This document shows, piece by piece, positions 8,737-17,685 of a stretch of DNA of 64,000 bases; position 1 is the first letter of the stretch; each line of letters begins with the position of its first letter. The notes below the pieces were generated by a model. The model had not been told where the DNA came from. It worked only from the letters and a program-made list of their open reading frames with translations, and made no database searches. Both the position numbers and the translations under genes were made by a program. Source of the stretch: Rhizobiales bacterium YIM 77505 (GTDB lineage: Bacteria; Pseudomonadota; Alphaproteobacteria; Rhizobiales; Beijerinckiaceae); NCBI GenBank assembly GCA_000745135.1, contig JQNH01000001.1, forward strand, positions 2,899,501-2,963,500, in the 5' to 3' direction.

Positions 8737-9978
8737 ATGCACTCCCTCGCCGAGGAACGTCGGGACGCGCCGGACGGCTCCGCCGCTTGGCTGCGCCTCG
8801 GGGTCGCCACGCTGCTCAGCACCCTCGGCGGGGTCGGCATGTGGTCGGTGGTGGTCGTCCTGCCCGCCGTCCAGGCCGAATTCGGCGTCGCCCGCGGCGA
8901 TGCGTCCCTCCCCTACACGCTCACCATGATCGGCTTCGCCTTCGGCGGCGTGCTGCTCGGGGGCGTCGCGGACCGTTTCGGCATCGCCGTGACGACGGCG
9001 ATCGGCGCCCTGGCCCTCGGCGTTGGCTATGTGGCGGCCGGCTACAGCGCGAGCCTGTGGCAATTCGCGCTGATCCAGGGCCTGCTCATCGGCTTCCTCG
9101 GCTGCTCCGCCACCTTCGCGCCGCTGATGGCGGACATCTCGCACTGGTTCGCGCGCCGGCGCGGCATCGCCGTCGCCATCTGCGCCTCCGGCAACTATCT
9201 CGCCGGCACGCTCTGGCCGCCGGTGCTGCAGCATTTCGTGGAGGCAGTCGGCTGGCGGCAGACCCATATCGGCGTCGGGGTCTTCTGCGCACTCGCCATG
9301 CCGCCCCTGGCGCTCCTCCTGCGACGCCCTTCTCCCCGATCCGCCTCCCCGGCCTTGGCCGAGGGTAGCGGCGGACGAGGCGGATTGTCGCCGCGGGTCA
9401 TCCAAGGGGCGCTGATCGTCGCCGGCTTTGCCTGCTGCATGGCCATGTCCATGCCCCAGGTGCATATCGTCGCCTATTGCGGCGACCTCGGCTACGGCGT
9501 CGCCCGCGGGGCACAGATGCTGTCGCTCATGCTCGGCTTCGGCATCGTCAGCCGCGTCGCCTCCGGCTTCATCGCCGACCGGATCGGCGGCATCGGCACG
9601 CTCCTCCTCGGCTCGGTCCTGCAAGGGCTGTCGCTGGCGCTCTACCTCCTCTTCGACAGCCTCGCCTCCCTCTATGTCATTTCCGCCCTGTTCGGCCTGA
9701 TGCAAGGCGGCATCGTGCCGAGCTACGCGATCGTGGTGCGCGAGTATTTCCCCGCCCGCGAGGCAGGCTCGCGCGTCGGCGTCGTCATCATGGCGACCAT
9801 CTTCGGCATGGCCTTCGGCGGCTGGTTCTCCGGGGTGATCTTCGACCTCACCGGCTCCTACCGCGCCGCCTTTGCCAACGGCGTCGCCTGGAACGTGGTG
9901 AACGGGACCATCGTAGTGTGGCTCCTCCACCGCACCGCCCGTGTGGGAGGCGCCAGGCCGCGACCGGCGCTCGGCTGA
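8737..9978 (+). CDS. MFS transporter, monocarboxylate/oxalate-formate type
   Basis: A 413-residue major facilitator with twelve predicted helices, the loop 2-3 motif GGVADRFGIA and the loop 8-9 motif FIADRIGGIG. The overall pattern resembles the OFA/monocarboxylate porter group. The ATG at 8737 follows GAAAGGG; an in-frame start inside the permease gene gives extra residues of no family character. It lies 20 bp after the exporter permease. Uptake of a small carboxylate is the likely role, but the substrate is not predictable. Confidence 0.85.
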   Translation: MHSLAEERRDAPDGSAAWLRLGVATLLSTLGGVGMWSVVVVLPAVQAEFGVARGDASLPYTLTMIGFAFGGVLLGGVADRFGIAVTTAIGALALGVGYVAAGYSASLWQFALIQGLLIGFLGCSATFAPLMADISHWFARRRGIAVAICASGNYLAGTLWPPVLQHFVEAVGWRQTHIGVGVFCALAMPPLALLLRRPSPRSASPALAEGSGGRGGLSPRVIQGALIVAGFACCMAMSMPQVHIVAYCGDLGYGVARGAQMLSLMLGFGIVSRVASGFIADRIGGIGTLLLGSVLQGLSLALYLLFDSLASLYVISALFGLMQGGIVPSYAIVVREYFPAREAGSRVGVVIMATIFGMAFGGWFSGVIFDLTGSYRAAFANGVAWNVVNGTIVVWLLHRTARVGGARPRPALG

Positions 9979-10131
9979 TGAGGATTGCGACGGAAAGGAC
10001 CGCCGTTTGCACAGCCCAGCCTAGTCGGACCGACCGGGGCGCGAGTGGCGCTTCGGAGTCGATCCGACAAGACGATTGTGCGAGGTTGCGTTCCGTGTGT
10101 TCCATAAGGGGCAGACGGCGGAGACTTGGCC

Positions 10132-10947
10132 ATGACGCGCGCCATCATCGACGAGGCTCCCGAGCTCGTGCTCGCCGATCCCCGGCAGATCAGGCTTGCC
10201 GCCCGCGCCGGCCGACTCGCCGGCCAGACCTCTGGGCTTGCGCGAGGCTTTGTGCAGGGCAACCTCGCCATCCTGCCGAAGGATCTCGCTGGCGATTTCC
10301 TCCGCTTCTGCCAGAGGAATCCGAAGCCTTGCCCCCTCATCGGAGTCTCGGAGCCGGGCGATCCGCGCGTGCCCGAGCTCGGCGCCGACCTCGACATCCG
10401 CACCGACCTGCCGCGCTACCGGATCTGGAAGAACGGCGAACTCGTCGACGAGCCGACCGACATCACGGCCTGGTGGCGGGACGATCTCGTCGCCTTCGTG
10501 ATCGGCTGCTCCTTCTCCTTCGAGGAGGCGCTTCTTGCCGACGGCATTCCGCTGCGCCACATCGCCTGCGGCTCCAACGTGCCCATGTATCGCACGCGCA
10601 TTCCAACGAACGCCGCCGGTCCCTTCCACGGTCCGCTCGTGGTTTCCATGCGGCCCTTGAGGCCCGCCGACGCCATCCGCGCCATCCAGATCACCTCGCG
10701 CTTCCCGAACGTGCACGGCGCGCCGGTGCACATCGGCAAGCCTGAGATGATCGGCATCGTTGATATCGGCAAGCCAGACTATGGCGAGGCGGTTCCGGTC
10801 GAGGACGATGAACTACCGGTGTTCTGGGCTTGCGGGGTGACGCCCCAATCGGTCATCGCGGCCGCGCGCCCGCCCTTCGCCATCACCCATGCGCCGGGCT
10901 GCATGCTGGTGACGGATGTGAGGAACGCGAGCCTTTCCGTGATTTAG
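10132..10947 (+). CDS. DUF1445/UPF0317 family protein (YcsI), putative hydro-lyase or D-glutamate cyclase-like
   Basis: A 271-residue UPF0317 protein, recognised by [42 protein letters not shown] and the C-terminal CGVTPQSV and [11 protein letters not shown]. Family homologues include B. subtilis YcsI, encoded with 5-oxoprolinase genes, and the C-terminal domain of the mammalian D-glutamate cyclase, which makes 5-oxo-D-proline. With pxpABC about 7 kb downstream in this window, a role around glutamate, 5-oxoproline or a similar lactam is plausible (inference). The ATG at 10132 has GGAGAC upstream; a TTG two codons earlier is possible. It is the first gene of the run leading into the TRAP genes. 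Confidence 0.88.
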   Translation: MTRAIIDEAPELVLADPRQIRLAARAGRLAGQTSGLARGFVQGNLAILPKDLAGDFLRFCQRNPKPCPLIGVSEPGDPRVPELGADLDIRTDLPRYRIWKNGELVDEPTDITAWWRDDLVAFVIGCSFSFEEALLADGIPLRHIACGSNVPMYRTRIPTNAAGPFHGPLVVSMRPLRPADAIRAIQITSRFPNVHGAPVHIGKPEMIGIVDIGKPDYGEAVPVEDDELPVFWACGVTPQSVIAAARPPFAITHAPGCMLVTDVRNASLSVI

Positions 10948-11076
10948 ACGGTGAAGCGGGAATTGACACCGTTTGATCGTTATGCGCCGCTTCGCAAGAC
11001 ATCGCCGGAGCGGCACATGCTTCGAGACAGTTCATGCCTGCGAAGACGTGATGGCCGCCAACCAAAGGGGAGCTTG

Positions 11077-12150
11077 ATGAAAAGGACGTATCTGACCGCC
11101 GCGTGCCTCGCAGCGCTTGGACTGTCGGCCGCGGCATTCGCACAAGGCGCGCTGCCGCCCGGCCCTAAGGTGAAGGTCGTGATGGTGACGCAGCCCGGGC
11201 CCGGCCTGCCGCAATACTCGACCGTGGACGTGCCGATGCTGAAGGAGGGCGTGCCGCAGAAGTCGGGCGGGCGGATCGAGGTGGAGCTCGCGAGCTGGCC
11301 CGAGCGCAATCTCAACGGGCCCGAAATCATCCGCCTCGTCCGCTCGGGTCAGGTGGACATCGGCGCCGCGCCGCTCGCCACCGTCTCCGGCGACGTCCCC
11401 TTCCTCGACATCGTCGACCTCGCCGGCCTCAACCCGACCATCGAGCAGGCCCGCAAGGTGGCGGAAGCCGTCCTGCCGGAGGCGAACAAAGCGCTCGAGC
11501 GCTTCAACACGCGCATCATCGCCATGTATCCCTTCCCGGCACAGGTGCCCTTCTGCCGCCAGCCGGTGAACAGCCTCGACGATCTCAAGGGCAAGAAGGT
11601 CCGCACCCATGGCGGCTCTCTCAACGACATCATGAGCGCTGTCGGTGCACAGCCGGTCGGCATCGGCTTCCCCGAGGTCTACGGCGCGCTGGAGCGGGGC
11701 GTCGTCGACTGCGCCATCACCGGCACGTCCTCAGGCAACGGGGCGCGTTGGTACGAGGTGTCGAAGAGCATGTACGCCTTGCCGGTCGGCTGGGCGGTGG
11801 CGGCCTACTACGTCAACACCAGCTGGTGGAACAAGCTCGACCCGCAGGTCCGCGCCTTCCTTGAGCAGACGATGAAGGAGGTCGAAGACGCCCAATGGGC
11901 GCTCGGCGCCAAGGCGACGGAGGACGGCATCGCCTGCAACACCGGCAACAAGGACGGCTGCAAGATCGGCAAGCTCGTCGAGTCGAACCCGATGACAGTG
12001 TCGCGCCCCACCAGGGCCGATGAGGAAGCGCTTCGCAAGCACCTGGCGGAGACGGTCCTGCCTGCATTCGTGAAACGCTGCGGTGCCCCTTGCGGCGAGC
12101 AGTACAACAAGCTCGTCGCGCCGATCACGGGCGTCCGCTTCGGCGGCTGA
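11077..12150 (+). CDS. TRAP transporter DctP-family solute-binding protein, first tandem copy
   Basis: A 357-residue DctP protein with a Sec signal (MKRTYLTAACLAALGLSAAAFAQ; AGGGGAG site before the ATG at 11077). The conserved Arg region for carboxylate binding (KKVRTHGGSLND) is followed by IGFPEVYGALERGVVDCA. Two Cys pairs near the C-terminus (CNTGNKDGC, CGAPCG) are shared with the second copy downstream and may form disulfides. It feeds the DctQM permease encoded 1.5 kb further on. A second, clearly paralogous DctP gene follows, with a PAS-domain fragment between them. Confidence 0.92.
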   Translation: MKRTYLTAACLAALGLSAAAFAQGALPPGPKVKVVMVTQPGPGLPQYSTVDVPMLKEGVPQKSGGRIEVELASWPERNLNGPEIIRLVRSGQVDIGAAPLATVSGDVPFLDIVDLAGLNPTIEQARKVAEAVLPEANKALERFNTRIIAMYPFPAQVPFCRQPVNSLDDLKGKKVRTHGGSLNDIMSAVGAQPVGIGFPEVYGALERGVVDCAITGTSSGNGARWYEVSKSMYALPVGWAVAAYYVNTSWWNKLDPQVRAFLEQTMKEVEDAQWALGAKATEDGIACNTGNKDGCKIGKLVESNPMTVSRPTRADEEALRKHLAETVLPAFVKRCGAPCGEQYNKLVAPITGVRFGG

Positions 12151-12151
12151 G

Positions 12152-12581
12152 ATGGCCGGCTCGAAGGCAAGCGCGGCTGACTATCAGCTGGCGCTCGATG
12201 CCCTCCGCGACGGAGTCATCCTGTGGAGCGCCGACGGCCGCGTGGTGGTTGCGAACGCGGCGGTGTCGCAGCTCTTGGGCCTGCCGCCAGGGCTTGTCGC
12301 ACCCGGCGTGCGGCGGGTCGAGATCATGACCTACCTCGCCCGGCGCGGCGACTATGGCGAGACCGACGATCCCGATCGCTTGGCGGCCGAATTGTCCGAC
12401 CGCTTGGGGACGGGCGCCGTCACATCGCTCACGCGCCGGTTGCCTGACGGCCGCTCCATCCGCGCCGATGCGCATCCCACCCATGACGGGCGTCTTGTCG
12501 TACATATCAGCAGGTGCACCCTGACGGGCACGATGACCGAGGCGGCAGCGCGGCCGTATAGGTCCCAGCGAGGAGCATTCG
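12152..12581 (+). pseudogene. PAS-domain (PAS_7-like) sensor fragment without output domain
   Basis: An ATG one base after the upstream dctP stop opens a frame whose first 125 residues form a PAS_7-like domain (LALDALRDGVILWSADGRVV, VSQLLGLPPGL, LTRRLPDGRSIRADAHPTHDG). The frame then stays open to 13081, but the added residues run inside the second dctP gene and are Arg/His/Pro-rich noise. Such PAS domains normally head histidine kinases or cyclases. I read this as a truncated sensor gene or the relic of a rearrangement between the two dctP copies. A free-standing PAS protein is possible but less likely. Confidence 0.6.
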
Positions 12582-13655
12582 ATGGCCATGTTTCGGATTG
12601 TTGCAGCCGCCTTGTGGGTGGTCTCGGTCAGCGCCGCTGCGCAGGCGCAGGAGGTTCCGCCAGGCCCACCGGTCAACGTCACCATGGTCACGCAGCTCTC
12701 GCCCACCATCCCGCAATACCTGCGTGTGGATATCCCGAAGCTGCGGGAGGGCATCCCGCAGCGCAGCGGCGGACGCATTCAGGTGACGTTGGCGAGCTGG
12801 CCCGAGCGCAACCTGACCGGGCCGGAGCTGTTGCGCGTGCTCCGAGCCGGGCAGATCGACGTCGGCGGCATCGCCCTGCCGACGGTCGCTGGCGACGCCC
12901 CGCTCCTCGACATCATCGACCTTGCCGGCCTCAACCCCACACTCCAGCAGGCGCGAGCGGTTTCGGAAGCGGTGATGGCCGAGCTCAACCGCGAGCTGGA
13001 GCGGTTCAATGTCCGCATTGTCGCCACCTATCCCTTCCCGGCGCAGGTCCTCTTCTGCCGCGACCCGGTCGCGAGCCTTAACGACCTCAAGGGCAAGCGC
13101 GTGCGCACGCCGGGCGGTTCCCAGAACGACTTCATGCAGGCGATCGGCGCGCAGCCTGTCGCCATCGGCTTTCCCGAGGTCTACGGCGCCCTTGAGCGCG
13201 GCGTTGTCGATTGCGCAGTGACGGGTACGGCCACCGGCAACGGCGCGCGCTGGTACGAGGTGACGCGCCACCTCTACACGCTCCCCGTCCAGTGGGGCGT
13301 CGCCGCCTACGGCGTGAACCTCGCCTGGTGGAACAGGCTCGACCCGGCCGTCCGCGACTTCCTGCACAAGGTCATGCTGGAGGTCCAGGAGGAGCAGTGG
13401 AAGATGGGCCTCGAGCTCACCGAGGATGGGATCGCCTGCAACGCCGGGCAGCGCGAGGGCTGCAAGATCGGGCGCCTCGTCGAGAACCGGCCGATGACGG
13501 TGACGCGGGCGACGCCCGCCGACATGGAGACGCTGCGCGCCCTGCTGACGAGCGTCGTGCTGCCCGCCTGGGTCAAGCGCTGCGGCGAACGCTGCGGCGA
13601 GACCTACAACCGGCTCGTCGCGCCGATCACGGGCGTGCGCTACGAGCCGCGGTGA
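12582..13655 (+). CDS. TRAP transporter DctP-family solute-binding protein, second tandem copy
   Basis: A 357-residue DctP protein closely paralogous to the one at 11077-12150. Shared blocks include PFPAQV-FCR-PV-SL, DLKGK-VRT-GGS-ND, GFPEVYGALERGVVDCA-TGT and GNGARWYEV. A Sec signal ends at AQAQE. A GAGGAG site lies five bases before the ATG. The gene sits 16 bp ahead of dctQ, so it is the copy most tightly linked to the permease. The two copies may bind different ligands for one permease, or one may be dispensable after duplication. Confidence 0.92.
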   Translation: MAMFRIVAAALWVVSVSAAAQAQEVPPGPPVNVTMVTQLSPTIPQYLRVDIPKLREGIPQRSGGRIQVTLASWPERNLTGPELLRVLRAGQIDVGGIALPTVAGDAPLLDIIDLAGLNPTLQQARAVSEAVMAELNRELERFNVRIVATYPFPAQVLFCRDPVASLNDLKGKRVRTPGGSQNDFMQAIGAQPVAIGFPEVYGALERGVVDCAVTGTATGNGARWYEVTRHLYTLPVQWGVAAYGVNLAWWNRLDPAVRDFLHKVMLEVQEEQWKMGLELTEDGIACNAGQREGCKIGRLVENRPMTVTRATPADMETLRALLTSVVLPAWVKRCGERCGETYNRLVAPITGVRYEPR

Positions 13656-13671
13656 CGGGAACGCCGCGGCG

Positions 13672-14289
13672 ATGCTCGACCGTCTCATCGACGCGGCCTC
13701 TCTCGTCCGCCGGGCCGTGGCCCGGCTGGCGGCCCTCATGGGCCATCTCGCCGGCTGGGGCTTCATCCTGTGCGCCGGCTTCATCACCTTCGACGTCCTG
13801 GCGCGGCGCTTCTTCGGCTTCAGCTCGCAATCCACGACCGAGCTCACGGGCTACGCGTTGGCCTTCGGCATCTCATGGGCCCTCGGCCACACCCTCGCCG
13901 CACGGGCCCATGTGCGCATCGACGTGCTGGTCAACCACTTGCCGCCCGCGATCCGCCACCCGATGCATCTGATCAGCCTCGGGGCGCTCGCGGTCTTCAC
14001 CGGTTTCGTCGCCTGGGGCGCCTATCAGCTCGTTGACGAGTCGCTGCTCTTCGGGGCGACCGACATCAGTCTCTTGCGCACCCCCTTATGGATTCCGCAG
14101 GGGCTTTGGGCCTTCGGGATCGGCATCTTCCTCGTTCTGATCCTCGTCATGCTCATCGAGAACACGCTGCTTGTGCTCGCCGGACGCGGGGCCGAGGCGG
14201 AGGCGCAGCTCCACACGCGCACCTATGACGAGGAGGCGGCGGAGGCGCTTCAAGCGGTCGGCGCCGAGCCTCGGACGCACACCTCATGA
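13672..14289 (+). CDS. TRAP transporter small permease DctQ
   Basis: A 205-residue membrane protein with four predicted helices and the DctQ core (ITFDVLARRFFGFSSQSTTELTGYALAFGISWALGHTL, shortened here to its landmarks). It overlaps dctM by four bases (ATGA) and follows the second dctP by 16 bp. It joins DctM to form the sodium-coupled permease. Confidence 0.9.
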   Translation: MLDRLIDAASLVRRAVARLAALMGHLAGWGFILCAGFITFDVLARRFFGFSSQSTTELTGYALAFGISWALGHTLAARAHVRIDVLVNHLPPAIRHPMHLISLGALAVFTGFVAWGAYQLVDESLLFGATDISLLRTPLWIPQGLWAFGIGIFLVLILVMLIENTLLVLAGRGAEAEAQLHTRTYDEEAAEALQAVGAEPRTHTS

Positions 14290-15665
14290 TCGCCGTTGCC
14301 TTTCTGCTGATCCTCGTCGCGCTGGCGGCGGGATTGAGCCTGTTCGGCGGCGGAGGCGGCGGCCTTCCGGTCACCGAGCTCCTGCTCCTCGTCGGCCTGT
14401 TCATCGTCTTCTTTGGCGCTGGCATCTATGTCGGCGCCGCGCTCGGCGTGCTCGGGCTCATCGCGGGCTTTGCCTTCTCCGATCGGCCGTTCTGGGCCTT
14501 CCTTGGACAGACGGTGTGGAATCCCTCCTCCAGCTTCGTCCTCGTGGCTGTGCCGCTGTTCCTCCTCATGGGAGAGATCCTCTTGCGGGCCGGCCTCTCC
14601 GATCGGCTCTACCGGGCGCTCAATGTATGGCTCGATCGCCTGCCGGGGGGCCTTCTCCACACCAACATCGCGGCCTCGGGCGTGTTCTCGGCCATCTCGG
14701 GCTCGTCCGTCGCGACGGCGGCGACCATGGGTTCGGTGGCCCTGCCCTTCTTCCAGGGCACGCGCTACGATCCCAAGATGGTGCTCGGCACGCTGGCGGC
14801 CGGCGGCGCGCTCGGCAACCTCATCCCGCCCGGGATCACCTTCATCATCTACGCGCTCATGACCGAGACCTCGGTCGGCGCGCTGTACATCGCCGCCGTT
14901 GGCCCGAGCCTTCTCGTTCTCGGCCTCTTCGTGCTCGTCATCTTCGCCAAGGCGCGGACCGCAGCGCCCCTCGACCGCACTGCGCCGCGCATTCCGCTGA
15001 CCGTCAAGCTGCGCAGCCTGGTCGACCTTCTGCCGACCGCCGCCCTGATCCTCATCGTGCTCGGCACCATCTACGGGGGCCTTGCAACGGCGACGGAATC
15101 GGCGGCGCTCGGTGTCATCGGCGCGATCTTCTTCGCCGCCTTGGAAGGCCGCCTCAGCCTGCGCATGCTCAACGGTGCCGCCGAGGCGACCGCCCGCAAC
15201 ACGGCGCTCATCGGCCTCATCCTCTTCGGGGCTTATGTGCTCAACTACGTCCTCGTCAGCCTCGGCGTGCCGCAGGCTCTCGCCAAGCTCGTCAGCGGCA
15301 TGCCCCTGCCGCCCTGGGGCATCATGCTCCTCATCATCGGCTTCTACCTGGCGCTCGGCACCTTCATGGAGGGCTTCTCCATGATCGTGACCACGATCCC
15401 GGTGGTGTTCCCGATCGTGACGGCGCTCGGCTACGACCCGATCTGGTTTGGCGTGATCGTGACGATGCTGGTCGAGATCGCCCTCATCTCGCCGCCGGAC
15501 GGCACGGTCCTCTATGTCCTGCAGGGAATGCGCAAGGACGGCGGGCCGATCACCGATGTGTTCTCGGGCGTGCTGCCCTTCATGCTGGTCTATATCCTGG
15601 CCATCATCCTCTTGATGATCGTCCCTGACATCGCCCTCTGGCTCCCCTCGCAATGGAGACCCTGA
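14286..15665 (+). CDS. TRAP transporter large permease DctM
   Basis: A 459-residue DctM/TRAP large permease with about twelve helices. Family blocks include ASGVFSAISGSSVATAATMG, AAGGALGNLIPPG and the late segment VFPIVTALGYDP. It begins in a four-base overlap with dctQ and ends one base before the DUF2848 gene, placing the DUF2848 protein and probably the amidase in the same transcript as the importer. Confidence 0.93.
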   Translation: MIAVAFLLILVALAAGLSLFGGGGGGLPVTELLLLVGLFIVFFGAGIYVGAALGVLGLIAGFAFSDRPFWAFLGQTVWNPSSSFVLVAVPLFLLMGEILLRAGLSDRLYRALNVWLDRLPGGLLHTNIAASGVFSAISGSSVATAATMGSVALPFFQGTRYDPKMVLGTLAAGGALGNLIPPGITFIIYALMTETSVGALYIAAVGPSLLVLGLFVLVIFAKARTAAPLDRTAPRIPLTVKLRSLVDLLPTAALILIVLGTIYGGLATATESAALGVIGAIFFAALEGRLSLRMLNGAAEATARNTALIGLILFGAYVLNYVLVSLGVPQALAKLVSGMPLPPWGIMLLIIGFYLALGTFMEGFSMIVTTIPVVFPIVTALGYDPIWFGVIVTMLVEIALISPPDGTVLYVLQGMRKDGGPITDVFSGVLPFMLVYILAIILLMIVPDIALWLPSQWRP

Positions 15666-15666
15666 C

Positions 15667-16335
15667 ATGCCGCTCCGTTTTGAGCGCGAGGGCGCCGCTC
15701 CCGTCGCCGTATCCATCGACCGCCTGATCATCGCCGGCTGGACGGGACGGGACGAGGCGGCGCTCCGCCACCACATCGAGGAACTGGCTGCCATCGGCGT
15801 GCCAAGGCCGTCGAGCGTGCCCGTCTTCTACCGCGTCGCGGCCGCGAATCTGACCCAGGCGGAGCGCCTTGACGTCCTCGGCCCCGACACCTCCGGCGAG
15901 GCTGAGCCGGTCGTCGTGGCGCTTAAGGACGGGCTCTGGCTCGGGCTCGGGTCGGACCACACCGACCGCAAGGCCGAGACCTTCGGCATCGCCCTCTCGA
16001 AGCAGCTCTGCGGCAAGCCGATCGGCCGAATCCTGTGGCGGCTCGACGAAGTCGCGGACCACTGGGACCGGCTCATGCTGCGCTCCTTTGCGACCATCGA
16101 AGGCAAGCGCAGGCTGTACCAGGAAGGCCCGCTCGCCCACATGCGCCACCCGACCGACCTCATGGCGCGCCAGGGCGCGCCGCTCGACCCGGGAACCGTC
16201 ATGTTCTGCGGCACGCTTGCCGCCATCGGCGGCATCCGTCCCGCCGACCGGTTCGAGATGGAGCTCGAGGATCCGGTGCTTGGCCGGACGCTCCGCCACG
16301 CCTATGAGGTGGTCTGCCTGCCGGTCGTCTCCTGA
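15667..16335 (+). CDS. DUF2848 family protein
   Basis: A 222-residue protein of the DUF2848 family, with IDRLIIAGWTGRD near the N-terminus and the acidic GLGSDHTDRKAE block mid-protein. No catalytic activity is established for the family to my knowledge. A fold related to fumarylacetoacetate hydrolase-like enzymes has been suggested by the GSDHTDR-type motif, but I cannot confirm this. The gene is one base after dctM and 51 bp before an amidase, a combination that suggests it acts on the imported compound. Confidence 0.82.
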   Translation: MPLRFEREGAAPVAVSIDRLIIAGWTGRDEAALRHHIEELAAIGVPRPSSVPVFYRVAAANLTQAERLDVLGPDTSGEAEPVVVALKDGLWLGLGSDHTDRKAETFGIALSKQLCGKPIGRILWRLDEVADHWDRLMLRSFATIEGKRRLYQEGPLAHMRHPTDLMARQGAPLDPGTVMFCGTLAAIGGIRPADRFEMELEDPVLGRTLRHAYEVVCLPVVS

Positions 16336-16386
16336 CCCGTCGCGACCGGGCGCAAGAACCGTCGCCGCAATCCCGCGAGCTGCCCC

Positions 16387-17682
16387 ATGACCACCGTCCG
16401 AGACCGCCTCGAAGCCATCCTTGAGCGCATTGCGACGGGACGCTCGGGCCAGCACGTGTTCGTGAAGCTCTACGCCGACGCCGCAAGGGCCGCGGCCGAT
16501 GCGGCGGATGCGCGGCGGAGGGCCGGCATTTCCCTCGGGCCGCTCGACGGGGCGCTCGTCTCGATCAAGGACCTGTTCGATGTGGCGGGCGAACCCACCA
16601 CCGCCGGCTCGACGATCCTCAAGGACGCGCCGCCTGCCTTGGCCGACGCACCCGTCGTCGCCCGGCTTCGCCGCGCGGGCGCGGTCATCATCGCCAAGAC
16701 CAACATGGTCGAGTTCGCCTTCGGCGGCGTCGGGCTCAATCCGCATACCGGCACGCCGGGGAATGCCGCCGATCCGAGCCGGGTGCCGGGCGGGTCGAGC
16801 TCGGGCGCGGGCGTCTCCGTGGCCGAAGGAACCAGCGACATCAGCATCGGCAGCGACACGGCCGGTTCGGTGCGCATTCCGGCCGCATTGAACGGCGTCG
16901 TCGGCTTCAAGCCGACGGCGAGGCGCGTGCCGCTCGAGGGCGCCTTCCCGCTCTCCTACACGCTCGATTCGGTCGGCCCGCTGGCCCGCACCGTGCAGGG
17001 TTGCGCCGACGCGGACGCGGTGATGGCGGGAGACGAGCCGCGGCCGCTCGACATTCGCCCGCTTGCGGGCCTGCGCATCGGCGTGCCGCGGGGACGGCTC
17101 TTCAGCGAGCTCGACCGCCCCGTGGCCGAAGGCTTCGAGGCGGCACTCTCCCGCCTTGAAGAGGCCGGCGCCCACATCGCCGACCACGACATCGAGGACT
17201 TGCTCGCCGCTCTCGCCGAGGCCACCGCCCCGGCCTGGCTCGCATCGATCGAAGCGGCGGAGGTCCATGCCGATTGGCTCAGGAGCCGCACCGCCGACTA
17301 CGACCCGCGTGTCTCGGCGCGCATCTTGAAAGGAGCGGACATCCCGGCGCCCGTCTATATCAAGATGATGCGCCGCAGGCAGGAGCTCGTCCGCGCCATG
17401 GACGCGCGCCTCGCCGCCATCGACGTGCTTGCCTTGCCCACGGTCGCCGTCGTGGCGCCGCCGACCGCGCCCCTCCTGAGGGACGACGATCTCTACTTCC
17501 GCACCAACGCGCTCATCCTGCGCAACACCATGATCGGCAACTTCTTCGATCTGACCGGGATCACCTTGCCCGTGCCCGGAACGCCCCTGCCCGTCGGTTT
17601 CATGATGCTCGCCCGCCATGGCAGCGACCGGGATCTCCTCGCCATCGCCGCCGGCATCGAGACCGAGCTGGGGCGCATGTGA
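16387..17682 (+). CDS. Amidase signature family hydrolase
   Basis: A 431-residue amidase with the Ser-cisSer-Lys triad visible: Lys about 61 in SIKDLFDVAG, cis-Ser about 137 in PGGSSSGAG and nucleophile Ser about 161 in GSDTAGSVRIP. The substrate could be an amide or a ring-opened lactam; it is not a GatA, since no gatC/gatB partners are near. It ends three bases from the convergent pxpC gene. Its position after DUF2848 and the TRAP genes suggests it deamidates or opens the imported substrate. Confidence 0.9.
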   Translation: MTTVRDRLEAILERIATGRSGQHVFVKLYADAARAAADAADARRRAGISLGPLDGALVSIKDLFDVAGEPTTAGSTILKDAPPALADAPVVARLRRAGAVIIAKTNMVEFAFGGVGLNPHTGTPGNAADPSRVPGGSSSGAGVSVAEGTSDISIGSDTAGSVRIPAALNGVVGFKPTARRVPLEGAFPLSYTLDSVGPLARTVQGCADADAVMAGDEPRPLDIRPLAGLRIGVPRGRLFSELDRPVAEGFEAALSRLEEAGAHIADHDIEDLLAALAEATAPAWLASIEAAEVHADWLRSRTADYDPRVSARILKGADIPAPVYIKMMRRRQELVRAMDARLAAIDVLALPTVAVVAPPTAPLLRDDDLYFRTNALILRNTMIGNFFDLTGITLPVPGTPLPVGFMMLARHGSDRDLLAIAAGIETELGRM

Positions 17683-17685
17683 ACC

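Noticed and set aside
12582-13081. C-terminal continuation of the PAS reading frame
   Set aside because: It runs inside the second dctP gene in another frame and is Arg/His/Pro/Gly-rich with no domain; a by-product of high GC.
15667-16335. Calling the DUF2848 protein a fumarylacetoacetate hydrolase
   Set aside because: The metal-ligand pattern of that family could not be traced with confidence, so only the DUF name is kept.
14250-17619. Long minus-strand open frames opposite dctM, DUF2848 and the amidase
   Set aside because: They lie opposite well-supported genes and have Asp/Gly/Arg/His-rich mirror composition without domains or ribosome sites.
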